A DNA stretch of 33,737 nucleotides from Geitlerinema sp. BBD 1991-9. GTDB taxonomy: Bacteria > Cyanobacteriota > Cyanobacteriia > Cyanobacteriales > Geitlerinemataceae. Positions 16,608-24,394 of the stretch are shown in pieces. The notes under the pieces were generated by a model. It searched no databases. It was not told where the DNA came from and was given only the letters and a program-made list of their open reading frames with translations. Location of the stretch: contig LWRO01000046.1 in the NCBI GenBank assembly GCA_001657325.1, forward strand, positions 1 through 33,737. The letters run 5' to 3'. Position numbers and translations under genes: made by a program. How positions within the stretch are numbered: position 1 is the stretch's first letter; each line of letters starts with the position of its first letter.

Positions 16608-17606
16608 ATGAGAGCAGTGGTCATGACGGCGGCGGGTGCGCCCGAGGTCTTGCAGTTACAAACTCTTCCGAAGCCTCGGATTCAATCTGCAACCGAGGTT
16701 TTGGTACGCCTGAAGGCGGCGGGAGTCAACCCCATCGATACCAAAATTCGCAAACGCGGCACGTTCTATCCCGAGTTATCACCCACCGTTCTCGGATGCG
16801 ACGGTGCGGGCATCGTGGAAGCCGTGGGGGCGAAAGTCGAACGTTTTCAGATCGGCGACGAAGTCTATTTCTGCAACGGCGGATTGGGCGGCCCGCGTGG
16901 CAACTATGCAGAATACGCACTCGTCGAACAGCATTGTCTGGCGATGAAACCTCGATCGATGAGTTTTGAGGAAGCCGCCGCCGCGCCCCTCGTCTTAATT
17001 ACCGCCTGGGAAGCCCTTTACGATCGAGCGCGGGTGCAAGCGGGTCAGACGGTACTGGTTCACGCGGGCGCGGGCGGTGTCGGTCACGTGGCGGTACAGT
17101 TGGCCGAGCTACAAGGGGCAAGTGTTTGCACGACGGTTGGCAATACACAAAAAGCGAATTTTGTCAAGAGATTGGGCGCGGATTTGCCGATCCTGTATCA
17201 GGAGGTCGATTTCGCCAAAGCGGTTCTCGATTGGACGAACGGCGAGGGGGTCGACGTGGCGTTCGATACGGTCGGCGGCGAGACGTTTTACAAAACGTGT
17301 TCGGCGGTGAAGGTTTACGGCGACTTAGTGACGTTGCTACAACCGGGAGACAACGGAAATCTGAAAGTCGCCCGCCAGCGCAACCTTCGCATCGGCTTGG
17401 AGTTGATGTTGACACCAATGTTGATGGACTTAAAAGAAGAACAGGCGGAACAGGCGAAAATTTTACAGCAGTGTACTCGTTTGTTCGATCGAGGCGAACT
17501 GAAATTACAACTGACACGAACCTATCCTCTTGCCGAAGCCGCTGAAGCCCATCGCGCCATCGAGTCGGGATCGACAACCGGGAAAATTGCCTTGACGATC
17601 GATTGA
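16608..17606 (+). CDS. Zinc-independent MDR-family quinone oxidoreductase / alcohol dehydrogenase-like
   Basis: A 332-residue medium-chain dehydrogenase/reductase. The N-terminal GroES-like domain begins MRAVVMTAAGAPEVLQLQTL. The Rossmann domain carries the NADP-binding loop HAGAGGVGHVAVQLAELQGA (about residues 152-171). The QOR-type segment LKAAGVNPIDTKIRKRG near residue 45 and the absence of the structural-zinc Cys cluster point to the quinone oxidoreductase / zeta-crystallin branch, which reduces quinones or enones with NADPH. The C-terminal block AHRAIESGSTTGKIALTID is typical. No substrate can be assigned. It lies about 130 bases after ffh and its stop overlaps the longest possible frame of the next gene, but that frame's true start is further down. 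Confidence 0.85.
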   Translation: MRAVVMTAAGAPEVLQLQTLPKPRIQSATEVLVRLKAAGVNPIDTKIRKRGTFYPELSPTVLGCDGAGIVEAVGAKVERFQIGDEVYFCNGGLGGPRGNYAEYALVEQHCLAMKPRSMSFEEAAAAPLVLITAWEALYDRARVQAGQTVLVHAGAGGVGHVAVQLAELQGASVCTTVGNTQKANFVKRLGADLPILYQEVDFAKAVLDWTNGEGVDVAFDTVGGETFYKTCSAVKVYGDLVTLLQPGDNGNLKVARQRNLRIGLELMLTPMLMDLKEEQAEQAKILQQCTRLFDRGELKLQLTRTYPLAEAAEAHRAIESGSTTGKIALTID

Positions 17607-17635
17607 TTTCGATCGAAGCCAGTTTCGAGGGTCAA

Positions 17636-17662
17636 TTGACCGTCCCCACACCGTGCTATGTT
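17636..17662 (+). promoter_or_regulatory. Possible promoter for the DUF3727-mltG-yqeG group
   Basis: TTGACC at 17636-17641 and TATGTT at 17657-17662, spaced 15 bases, lie about 65 bases upstream of the chosen DUF3727 start. The spacing is shorter than ideal, so this is tentative. Confidence 0.35.
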
Positions 17663-17728
17663 AGAGAGGCAAGATCGACCCCATTCGACGGATGCTGCGT
17701 TGCAACATTCGACCCGAGAAACTCAGAT

Positions 17729-18307
17729 ATGACTCAACTGACCAATGGAAAGGGGCGCTTTCCCGCCACGATCGTAACGGTTCACGATAGCGCTGGACGC
17801 TCGCTCCCCTGTTATATCGAGCATCAATTTGAAGTGCACGGCGGCAACTACGCTGTTCTCCTGCCGGTTAACATCCCTGTCGATATTGTGGCCTGGTACG
17901 GCGACGATGAAGAGGAAGCCGTCCTCGTCCTGGAAGAAGAAATCGACGAAATCTTCGACACGGCGAAAGCGGTTCTTGCCGAACACGATTTATTATTGCA
18001 ACGCACAGCACTGACGTTGACAGTGGTGGGTGAGATTCCCGAACTCGAGGATCTCGAAGACGAACTCGAGGACGAGAGCGAGGACGACGATCCCGACGCG
18101 GAAGAGTTGCTGTTGTTGGCCAACTTCTATCACGAGGAACAGGAGTATTCCGTGTACGTTCCCCTCGATCCGATGTTGGTTTTGGCGAAACTGAACGAAG
18201 CCGCTCAGCCGGAGTTATTATCCCAAGAAGAGTTCGATCGGCTCGAGCCGATCCTGCCATCGTTGGAGAGTTCGATCGCCGAACACCTGTTTGAAGGTTT
18301 GGATTGA
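17729..18307 (+). CDS. DUF3727 domain protein
   Basis: A 192-residue acidic cytosolic protein of the DUF3727 family found in cyanobacteria and plastid lineages; biochemical role unknown. I use the ATG at 17729 (MTQLTNGKGRFPATIVTVHD) rather than the frame opening at 17603, because the extra 42 residues look like translated spacer and a promoter-like sequence lies inside them. The N-terminal half (residues 10-105) is a compact beta-rich unit with IVTVHDSAGRSLPCYIEHQF. A strongly acidic linker, ELEDLEDELEDESEDDDPDA, joins it to the DUF3727 core (LLLLANFYHEEQEYSVYVPL DP...). It is followed at once by mltG, with the two probably translationally coupled. In other cyanobacteria this pair is usually near ruvX and yqeG, which suggests a conserved housekeeping cluster. 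Confidence 0.82.
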   Translation: MTQLTNGKGRFPATIVTVHDSAGRSLPCYIEHQFEVHGGNYAVLLPVNIPVDIVAWYGDDEEEAVLVLEEEIDEIFDTAKAVLAEHDLLLQRTALTLTVVGEIPELEDLEDELEDESEDDDPDAEELLLLANFYHEEQEYSVYVPLDPMLVLAKLNEAAQPELLSQEEFDRLEPILPSLESSIAEHLFEGLD

Positions 18308-18317
18308 GGCAAACGTC

Positions 18318-19370
18318 GTGAAACGGATTCGGACAGGGGCGTTCTTTCTGGCCGTTTCTGCCGCCCTCGCCGTAGGCGCGTGGCAAGGCTGGAGTTGGTG
18401 GAGTTGGGCGACGGCCCCCATGGCCGCTCCAGAAGACGCGACTCCCGTTCAGTTGGAAATTCCCCCCGGTACCCCTGCCAATCAGATCGGACGAGATCTC
18501 GAAGCGGTGGGGGTCATTCGATCGGCGATCGCTTGGAATATGTGGGCCCGCTGGCTACAGTGGCGCGAACCGTCGAAAGGTTTTCAAGCAGGGATCTATC
18601 GCCTGTCAACGGGCGAACCCATGGGTGAGATCGCCGATCGAATTCGCAACGGTGAGGTCATCCAACAGAGTTTTACCATTCCAGAAGGCTGGTCGCGTCG
18701 AAATATGGCTGCCTATTTCGAGCAACAGGAATTTTTTTCGGCGGAAGCGTTTTTGGAAGCCACAACGCAAATTCCCCGAGATCGATTTCCGTGGTTGCCT
18801 CCCAACCTCCCGCACTTGGAGGGCTTTTTATTTCCCGATACGTATCAACTCCCCAGTCAGGGCATTACCCCCGAAGCCGCGATCGAGCAGATGCTCTCTC
18901 AATTCGAGCAGGTAGCACTTCCCTTGTACCGAGACGCTGAGAAGCCACCGTTAAAAATGACGCTGCGCGAGTGGGCAACTCTGAGTTCGATCGTGGAACG
19001 GGAAGCCGTCGTGTCGGAAGAACGGCGCACGATCGCGGGGGTCTTCGTCAAACGACTCGATCGAAATATGAAGCTCGAGGCCGATCCGACGGTTGAGTAT
19101 GCCCTCGGAATTCAACAAACGGTCGATCGACCCCTAACCTTAACCCAAGTGGCCGTCGATTCCCCCTACAATACCTATCGCAACCCGGGTTTACCGCCAA
19201 CGCCGATTGCCAGTCCGGGTTTAGCCAGCTTGAAAGCGACGCTCGATCCGGAAACAACAGATTATCTGTACTTCGTAGCGCGGTACGACGGAACGCACGT
19301 GTTTAGCCGGACTTTGGCAGAACACCAAAATGCGATCGATCGGGTCGAACGAGAGCTTGCGACTCAATAA
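18318..19370 (+). CDS. mltG: Endolytic murein transglycosylase MltG (YceG family)
   Basis: A 350-residue inner-membrane lytic transglycosylase that cuts nascent glycan strands and so sets glycan length. One N-terminal transmembrane helix (about residues 6-27, TGAFFLAVSAALAVGAW) is followed by a LysM-like region (LEIPPGTPANQIGRDLEAVG) and the YceG catalytic domain: HLEGFLFPDTYQLP and SSIVEREAVVSEERRTIAGV, where the Glu of SIVERE is the expected catalytic residue, then LEADPTVEYALG and NTYRNPGLPPTPIASPG. I chose GTG at 18318, which has GAGG eight bases upstream; a TTG at 18291 would overlap the DUF3727 gene by 17 bases. Either way it is coupled to that gene. Confidence 0.92.
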   Translation: MKRIRTGAFFLAVSAALAVGAWQGWSWWSWATAPMAAPEDATPVQLEIPPGTPANQIGRDLEAVGVIRSAIAWNMWARWLQWREPSKGFQAGIYRLSTGEPMGEIADRIRNGEVIQQSFTIPEGWSRRNMAAYFEQQEFFSAEAFLEATTQIPRDRFPWLPPNLPHLEGFLFPDTYQLPSQGITPEAAIEQMLSQFEQVALPLYRDAEKPPLKMTLREWATLSSIVEREAVVSEERRTIAGVFVKRLDRNMKLEADPTVEYALGIQQTVDRPLTLTQVAVDSPYNTYRNPGLPPTPIASPGLASLKATLDPETTDYLYFVARYDGTHVFSRTLAEHQNAIDRVERELATQ

Positions 19371-19390
19371 CGAACTCGATCTCGAATACG

Positions 19391-19417
19391 CTTCACTTTG
19401 CACTCTTCACTCTGCAC
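19391..19417. repeat. Degenerate CTTCACT heptamer array before yqeG
   Basis: Four imperfect seven-base units (CTTCACT, TTGCACT, CTTCACT, CTGCACG) end six bases before the ATG of yqeG. They are similar in period and base composition to the CTCACTG array at the right edge of the window. Confidence 0.5.
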
Positions 19418-19422
19418 GGATT

Positions 19423-19944
19423 ATGTCTTGGGGCAAACTGTTACAGCCAGATTTGGTTCTCGGTGGTTCGATTTTAGACCTGACACCGGAACTTCTCCAT
19501 CAATACAATTTGAAAGGACTCGTTCTCGATGTGGACGAAACCCTCGTTCCCGTCAGTCGCCCGCAAGCGTCAGACGAGTTACACCAGCGTATCGCCGAAT
19601 TGCGTCAGGTGGCGAAGCTCTGGCTCGTGAGCAACAATGCCAGCGAGACTCGCATCGGTGGCATTGCGAAATCTTTGGAACTTCCTTATATTTTTTTTGC
19701 AGCTAAACCTTTCCGCCGGAAACTTTGGCGAGCGGTATCGGCAATGGATCTACCTGTAGAACAGGTTGCCATGGTGGGAGATCGATTGTTTACGGATGTT
19801 TTAGCAGGTAATCGTATGGGATTATTTACGATTCTTGTCGAGCCGATGGTAGATGCTGGTGAAGCCGTGCGTAAATCCCCAATTCGATCTTTTGAAGTGT
19901 GGTTCTCACAAATCCTTGGCGCCTCTTTAACGCCTCATCGCTAG
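19423..19944 (+). CDS. YqeG family HAD-IIIA phosphatase
   Basis: A 173-residue cytosolic HAD phosphatase of the YqeG/GEP4-like group. The start at 19423 (MSWGKLLQPDLVLGGSILDL) matches the family; the longer frame from 19330 overlaps mltG and adds unrelated residues. Motif I is LDVDETLVPVSRP with both aspartates, motif II is LVSNNASE, the Lys of motif III is in AAKPFRRKL, and motif IV is MVGDRLFTDVLAGNRMGLFT. Eukaryotic relatives are phosphatidylglycerophosphate phosphatases, so a lipid-phosphate role in making phosphatidylglycerol is possible but unproven here. It follows mltG by about 50 bases in the same direction and probably belongs to the same transcription unit. Confidence 0.85.
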   Translation: MSWGKLLQPDLVLGGSILDLTPELLHQYNLKGLVLDVDETLVPVSRPQASDELHQRIAELRQVAKLWLVSNNASETRIGGIAKSLELPYIFFAAKPFRRKLWRAVSAMDLPVEQVAMVGDRLFTDVLAGNRMGLFTILVEPMVDAGEAVRKSPIRSFEVWFSQILGASLTPHR

Positions 19945-20148
19945 ATAGTTAACCATCGTTTTTGTCGAATTCAAGAATTTTAAATTTTCCAAATACCCGG
20001 TCGATCGCTGGGTATTTTAAATACTGTATTGTTCGATACTTAACAAAAGGTTACGCAAGTTCGAGAATTGTCAAATTGCGAAATATAAAGAAATTATTAT
20101 GATTACGGAATATGAAGGATCTAGCTGGCATCCTAGATAGTGTTCAAG

Positions 20149-20240
20149 TGAGGTCAGCTGAATAAAGACCTCAAACTGCTCAACGGGTCATCTTTCTATA
20201 AAGACCTGTACGATCAAAGGGGTCTCCTTAATAAAGACCC
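20149..20240. repeat. Array of three GGTC...ATAAAGACC hairpins
   Basis: Three consecutive short stem-loops share the 3' half ATAAAGACC: TGAGGTC/GACCTCA at 20149-20173 (11-base loop), CGGGTC/GACCTG at 20184-20208 (13-base loop, one G-U pair) and GGGTC/GACCC at 20220-20240 (11-base loop). The ATAAAGACC units start at 20162, 20198 and 20231, 36 and 33 bases apart. The stems vary together while the loop side ATAAA stays fixed, which argues for a structure. They sit in the 525-base spacer between yqeG (+) and the PEP-CTERM gene (-). Confidence 0.65.
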
Positions 20241-20280
20241 TCCTTATAACAACATCTCATTTTAAACAAGAACGAGATAG

Positions 20281-20311
20281 GCGCAAGTCGAACGATAGGT
20301 TCGGTTTGCGC
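20281..20311. other. Hairpin GCGCAA-CGAAC / GTTCG-TTGCGC
   Basis: A two-part stem: GCGCAA pairs with TTGCGC and CGAAC with GTTCG, separated by a symmetric GT/GT internal loop and closed by GATAG. It lies 40 bases after the three-hairpin array. TTGTCTGATATTTTAT follows on the plus strand, so it might end a transcript covering the array, but the T tract is broken. Confidence 0.5.
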
Positions 20312-20373
20312 TTGTCTGATATTTTATATGGTTTTCGATCGATCCCCTCTACGATCTCGATCGAGCCATTAGT

Positions 20374-20400
20374 AAAAAGACCTAGCGGAATGCTAGGTCT
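20374..20400 (-). terminator. Rho-independent terminator for the PEP-CTERM gene
   Basis: On the minus strand AGACCTAGC, loop ATTCC, GCTAGGTCT forms a perfect 9-bp stem followed directly by a T run (plus-strand A's at 20374-20378). It is about 70 bases beyond the stop of the PEP-CTERM gene and in the right direction for it. Confidence 0.75.
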
Positions 20401-20469
20401 CTGGGTCGTTGACTTGCATGAATCTCGATTCAGTTGCCTGGGTTGAGAACCGGTACGACGACCGATCGA

Positions 20470-21201
20470 TTAAACGCTGCGATGGCGACGCAAGCGCAAA
20501 CCGACTAGAACACTTACGCTTAACAGACCCAACGTCACTGAGGGTTCGGGAACGGCAGCTGAAGAACGTCGTGCTTGGGCGAACAGCGTCATATCTTGGA
20601 AGTCCATATCGTTGCCGTTGCCGCGATCGTCGAAGCCGAGTTCGATGGGGAGATCGGCAAACGGATCGATCGAGGTAAAGTCTTCGGGGTTCGGAAACAG
20701 AGTTCCATCGAAGCTTGCAATCGAACCCCGAGATCCGAACACAGCTTGTTGCGTATTAGTCGGATTGAGATCGGTCGTCGAGTAGACCGTACCGCCCGGG
20801 ACACTCACTAAACCCAGGGTATATTCGACGTTGGCGAGGAACGTAAAGGAGGCCTCACAGGTCAACACCGTGTTGCCGCAGGAACCGACCCAACCGTTCG
20901 CTTCACCCAGTACTTGGTTAGGTGCATCGTCGTAGGCTTTGACTTCTTCAAATAAGAGCTTCTCGAAGTTTAACGTGTCACCATCAACTTGAAAGATTTT
21001 CAGTTCCGATCTGTACTTGCCATGGGTTTGGTCGAAGTTAAACGTAACGGTCGTATCTTCGAGGAAGTAGATTCCATCTGTTCCGAACGTTTCACCGGGA
21101 AGCAAGCTTCCAGCTGAAGCCGGCGAAATCGAAGCGGACAGTGCCAGTGTGGCAGCGATCGGGGGAGTTGCGTAAGCTGCTACGTCTTTGAGAAATTGCA
21201 T
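20470..21201 (-). CDS. PEP-CTERM sorting-domain protein
   Basis: A 243-residue exported protein. Signal peptide: MQFLKDVAAYATPPIAATLA followed by LSASISPASA, cleavage near ASA. The C-terminus carries the PEP-CTERM signal: VPEPSVTLGLLSVSVLVGLR then LRRHRSV, i.e. the PEP box, one membrane helix and a basic tail, which is recognised by an exosortase for processing and surface or matrix delivery. The middle part is beta-rich; IELGFDDRGNGNDMDFQDMT resembles the Asp-rich calcium-type loop seen in DUF4114-like domains. Two Cys (SCGNTVLTC) may form a disulfide. Function unknown, perhaps an extracellular matrix or sheath component. A strong GGAGGA precedes the ATG and a rho-independent terminator follows. 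No exosortase gene is in the window. Confidence 0.87.
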   Translation of the reverse strand: MQFLKDVAAYATPPIAATLALSASISPASAGSLLPGETFGTDGIYFLEDTTVTFNFDQTHGKYRSELKIFQVDGDTLNFEKLLFEEVKAYDDAPNQVLGEANGWVGSCGNTVLTCEASFTFLANVEYTLGLVSVPGGTVYSTTDLNPTNTQQAVFGSRGSIASFDGTLFPNPEDFTSIDPFADLPIELGFDDRGNGNDMDFQDMTLFAQARRSSAAVPEPSVTLGLLSVSVLVGLRLRRHRSV

Positions 21202-21208
21202 GAATTTG

Positions 21209-21214
21209 TCCTCC
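21209..21214 (-). promoter_or_regulatory. Strong ribosome-binding site (GGAGGA)
   Basis: GGAGGA on the minus strand, seven bases before the ATG of the PEP-CTERM gene. It is the best Shine-Dalgarno match I saw in the window and suggests high translation of this exported protein. Confidence 0.8.
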
Positions 21215-21828
21215 AGGAGTCAATAGGTTGAACGGATGGTTTGTTTTTTATCGATCGAAAGGTTCATTCGACCATCGGACGTTACGGTTGAACTTACGTA
21301 GACTGCACCCTTTTAAGCTGTGATGACTTTCCAAGATTCGAGGATTTGACTGGGTTGGAGCGACCAACATTCGATCGAGCGAGCGAAACCTTGGCGGTCA
21401 AAAACGCAATTTTTCCGATCTTAGTTGGACGTACTGATGTTCGGTCTCAGGGATTTCCGAGGTACTTAAATACATACTAATCAGTGAATCCCGATCGATG
21501 TGCAAGGATTGGATGAATTTTCTGTAAAGCTTATATAAACCGAGATTCGGGCTTCAGTGTATTCACGTAGTCTATTTTTAATTTGAGTCAAAAATACCGA
21601 AATAACACGTATTGTTTTAATGAAATTCAAGAACCACAGCAACAAATTTCAAGTTCGTTCCAATCCTTTAAAAATCAGTAATATTACAGAAATTTGCTGA
21701 CAAAATCCGGACGCTGACGAAAAACCCTGGGACGAGCATGCCGAACTCTCGACGTATGCCTTGGGGTTTGCACGGATCTTCATAGTTTGTTACAAAGTTA
21801 GGAGTCACTTACCCTGACCTGGGGCGAT
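21215..21828. other. Gene-free spacer between divergent genes
   Basis: About 610 bases between the divergent PEP-CTERM (-) and DUF2993 (+) genes. The middle is AT-rich. I see no open frame with a start and ribosome-binding site, no RNA gene and no repeat. TTGTTA (21787) and TACCCT (21810), spaced 17, are a weak promoter candidate for the DUF2993 gene. Confidence 0.35.
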
Positions 21829-22623
21829 ATGTTTGGTAGCTTCACCGGAAATCCAACAACAGGGAGCAGCGACTGGGGCGAGGAACTCCTCAACAACGTC
21901 GCAAGTCGTTCGATCGCCCGCCTGTTTACCCAAAGCGAATCAGTTGAAGTCCAGATCCGCTGCTCGCCCTCGAGCAAGCTCTTACAGGGCAGCATCGATA
22001 GCTTTAAAATGAGCGGTCGCGGTTTAGTTATCCGCAAAAGCTTCCCTGTCCATCAAATGATCTTTGAAACCGATGCCGTTTCCATTGACTTCAGCTCGGT
22101 TCTCAGTGGCTCGCTGCGACTCAAACAACCCACCCAAGCTGTGGCCCAAGTCGTCTTGACCGAAGAGGCGATCTGCGACTCCTTTCAAGCCGATCTCGTC
22201 GTGCGACGCCTCCGCGACCTCCACTTACCGGGACTCGAGGCAATTGCTGGCGATCGACCGGTTTCGTTTGAGAACGTTGCCGTCGAACTGCACCCCCAAA
22301 ACCGCATCCAACTGTCCGCAATCGCTCAAATTCCCGAACTCGGCGACATTCCCATTGCCCTAAGCACCACCGTTCGCGTCGAGCGTCGTCGTCGGATCGT
22401 TTTTGCCGATGCCGAGTTCTTAGCCGATCTCGTGCCGGAATCGACCCGTGAAGCCTCCGAGCTTCTCAGTCGCGCCCTCATCGACGCGCTCAACGACATG
22501 GTCGATCTCGATCGGTTCGATCTCGACGGCGTTTTGTTGCGTCTCAATCGCCTTGAAACCCAAGGAAAAACGCTTGTTTTTAGCGGTTACGCCCAAATCA
22601 GTCATTTTCCAAAAAGTGGCTGA
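21829..22623 (+). CDS. DUF2993 (LmeA-like) protein
   Basis: A 264-residue protein of the DUF2993 family, whose characterised actinobacterial member LmeA binds phospholipid and acts in envelope glycolipid maturation; the cyanobacterial function is unknown. Family pattern: an N-terminal helix (DWGEELLNNVASRSIARLFT), then SVEVQIRCSPSSKLLQGSID containing the conserved basic-strand motif, and a central block ending LRLKQPTQAVAQVVLTEEAI. The last third repeats the beta-alpha pattern. There is no clear signal peptide, unlike LmeA, so it is probably cytosolic or peripheral. The start has GGGG a few bases upstream. It precedes chlI by about 105 bases in the same orientation but a repeat separates them. 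Confidence 0.78.
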   Translation: MFGSFTGNPTTGSSDWGEELLNNVASRSIARLFTQSESVEVQIRCSPSSKLLQGSIDSFKMSGRGLVIRKSFPVHQMIFETDAVSIDFSSVLSGSLRLKQPTQAVAQVVLTEEAICDSFQADLVVRRLRDLHLPGLEAIAGDRPVSFENVAVELHPQNRIQLSAIAQIPELGDIPIALSTTVRVERRRRIVFADAEFLADLVPESTREASELLSRALIDALNDMVDLDRFDLDGVLLRLNRLETQGKTLVFSGYAQISHFPKSG

Positions 22624-22695
22624 GCAGTTCGGAGGAAATCGGGATTGGGAATGGGGATTGGGAGTCGTACAATGAAAAACGGTCAATTTTTAAAA

Positions 22696-22729
22696 AATCG
22701 TAAATCGTAAAATCGTAAATCGTAAATCG
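22696..22729. repeat. CGTAAAT heptamer array before chlI
   Basis: About five heptamer units of the type AAATCGT, one interrupted by an extra A, ending directly before the chlI ATG. It is the complement of the ATTTACG array at 10132-10161. Confidence 0.8.
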
Positions 22730-22730
22730 C

Positions 22731-23828
22731 ATGACTGTAACCGCCGAAGTTAGCCCAACCGTCCCCACACTCCCGCGTCGCCGTGCCGTTTTTCCCTTTA
22801 CGGCGATCGTAGGACAAGAAGAAATGAAACTCGCCCTGCTGTTGAACGTCATCGACCCCAAAGTTGGGGGCGTGATGATTATGGGCGATCGAGGGACGGG
22901 AAAATCGACGACGATTCGGGCGTTGGCGGATTTGCTGCCGGAAATCGAGATCGTGGCAGACGATCCGTTTGGTAGCGATCCGAGTAATCCCGAACTGATG
23001 AGCGACGACGTGCGCGAACGGATCGCACGGGGCGAAACCTTACCGCTGGCCAAGAAAAAAGTCACGATGGTCGATTTGCCCCTCGGCGCGACGGAAGACC
23101 GAGTGTGTGGCACCATCGATATTGAAAAAGCACTTTCAGAAGGGGTTAAAGCTTTTGAACCCGGGCTGCTGGCCAAAGCCAACCGAGGCATCCTGTACGT
23201 CGATGAAGTCAACCTCCTCGACGACCACTTGGTGGATGTCCTGCTCGATTCAGCTGCTTCGGGTTGGAATACCGTCGAACGCGAAGGCATTTCCATCCGC
23301 CACCCTGCCAGCTTCGTGTTAGTCGGATCGGGGAACCCTGAAGAAGGAGAATTGCGTCCCCAACTGCTCGATCGATTTGGTATGCACGCCGAAATTCGCA
23401 CCGTCAAAGATCCGACCTTGCGGGTGAAAATCGTCGAAGAACGCTCGGACTTCGATCGAGATCCTCAAAACTACCTGAGCCAGCACCGACAAAGTCAAGA
23501 CGAACTCCAACAGCAGCTCGTCAAAGCTCAAGAGCTGCTGCCCTCCGTTGAAATCGACTACGACTTGCGGGTGCAAATTTCCCAAGTGTGTGCCGAACTC
23601 GACGTTGACGGTTTGCGGGGCGATATCGTCACCAACCGTGCAGCGCGGGCGTTAGCAGCCTTTGAAGGACGCAACCAAGTCACCATAGACGACATCCAGC
23701 GCGTCGTGACCCTATGTTTGCGCCACCGCCTGCGGAAAGATCCCCTCGAAACTATCGATTCCGGCTACAAAGTTCAAAAAGTGTTCGCCCAAGTCTTTGG
23801 CGTCGAACCCCCAGACGAAAACAGCTAG
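22731..23828 (+). CDS. chlI: Magnesium chelatase ATPase subunit I (ChlI)
   Basis: A 365-residue AAA+ ATPase that, with ChlD and ChlH, inserts Mg2+ into protoporphyrin IX, the first step committed to chlorophyll. The N-terminus ([20 protein letters not shown]) is typical. Walker A is GDRGTGKST (52-60), the ChlI-specific [19 protein letters not shown] follows, Walker B is [17 protein letters not shown], and sensor 1 is [20 protein letters not shown]. The C-terminal helical lid contains [20 protein letters not shown]. Length matches cyanobacterial ChlI, with no plant transit peptide. The stop codon is immediately followed by the ATG of ruvC, so the two are probably co-transcribed, an arrangement common in cyanobacteria. 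An array of heptamer repeats occupies the usual ribosome-binding position. Confidence 0.97.
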   Translation: MTVTAEVSPTVPTLPRRRAVFPFTAIVGQEEMKLALLLNVIDPKVGGVMIMGDRGTGKSTTIRALADLLPEIEIVADDPFGSDPSNPELMSDDVRERIARGETLPLAKKKVTMVDLPLGATEDRVCGTIDIEKALSEGVKAFEPGLLAKANRGILYVDEVNLLDDHLVDVLLDSAASGWNTVEREGISIRHPASFVLVGSGNPEEGELRPQLLDRFGMHAEIRTVKDPTLRVKIVEERSDFDRDPQNYLSQHRQSQDELQQQLVKAQELLPSVEIDYDLRVQISQVCAELDVDGLRGDIVTNRAARALAAFEGRNQVTIDDIQRVVTLCLRHRLRKDPLETIDSGYKVQKVFAQVFGVEPPDENS

Positions 23829-24344
23829 ATGGAACGCCCCGGATCGCGCCAACGAATTCTCGGACTCGATCCGGGGTTGGCGCGGTTGGGTTTTGGCGCG
23901 ATCGAACTACGGGCGACATCTGCCAACAACGGCATGGCGGGACGAACTCACCCCGTTGCGCTCGATTTTGGCATCGTGCAAACCCCGGCCCGCCAGCCCC
24001 TCGGCCAGCGGTTACAGACGATTTACGACGATTTGCACGCCCTGATCGATCGATTTCAACCCGACTGCGTCGCCATTGAAAAACTGTTTTTCTATCGCAT
24101 GGGGAACACGATCCTCGTCGCACAAGCTCGCGGCGTGGTGCTACTCGTCCTCGCCCAACATAACTTACCCTCGATCGAACTCACGCCGGCCCAGATCAAA
24201 CAAGCCCTCACCGGTTACGGCAACGCCTCGAAAGCCGAGGTTCAAGCCGCTGTCGTGCGGGAACTCTCCCTAGACACCGTCCCCAAGCCGGACGATGCCG
24301 CCGACGCACTCGCCATTGCCATCGCCGCTTGGTTTCAACAGTGA
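23829..24344 (+). CDS. ruvC: Crossover junction endodeoxyribonuclease RuvC
   Basis: A 171-residue Holliday-junction resolvase, the nuclease partner of RuvAB in recombination and repair. Catalytic acids are visible: Asp14 in [15 protein letters not shown], Glu84 in [10 protein letters not shown], and the C-terminal pair in [16 protein letters not shown]. The typical central helix [16 protein letters not shown] and the [21 protein letters not shown] loop are intact. An insertion after the first strands ([20 protein letters not shown]) makes it slightly longer than E. coli RuvC. The ATG directly abuts the chlI stop codon, which implies translational coupling. It converges on fur with a 50-base spacer. 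Confidence 0.95.
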   Translation: MERPGSRQRILGLDPGLARLGFGAIELRATSANNGMAGRTHPVALDFGIVQTPARQPLGQRLQTIYDDLHALIDRFQPDCVAIEKLFFYRMGNTILVAQARGVVLLVLAQHNLPSIELTPAQIKQALTGYGNASKAEVQAAVVRELSLDTVPKPDDAADALAIAIAAWFQQ

Positions 24345-24394
24345 ATTGGCACTCGCAAATCTCAAAGCGTGACTCTCGATCGAGATTCAATCGA

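Noticed and set aside
17603-17728. N-terminal 42 residues of the DUF3727 frame
   Set aside because: They overlap the MDR gene stop and contain a promoter-like sequence; the family-like sequence begins near the ATG at 17729.
20149-20240. CRISPR or tRNA cluster in the yqeG/PEP-CTERM spacer
   Set aside because: Units are only about 35 bases apart with short shared parts and no constant spacer length, and no tRNA T-loop or acceptor stem is visible.
22598-23407. Minus-strand frame of 269 codons opposite chlI
   Set aside because: Low-complexity Ser/Arg-rich antisense of chlI, with the spacer heptamer repeats translated as YDFTIYDF.
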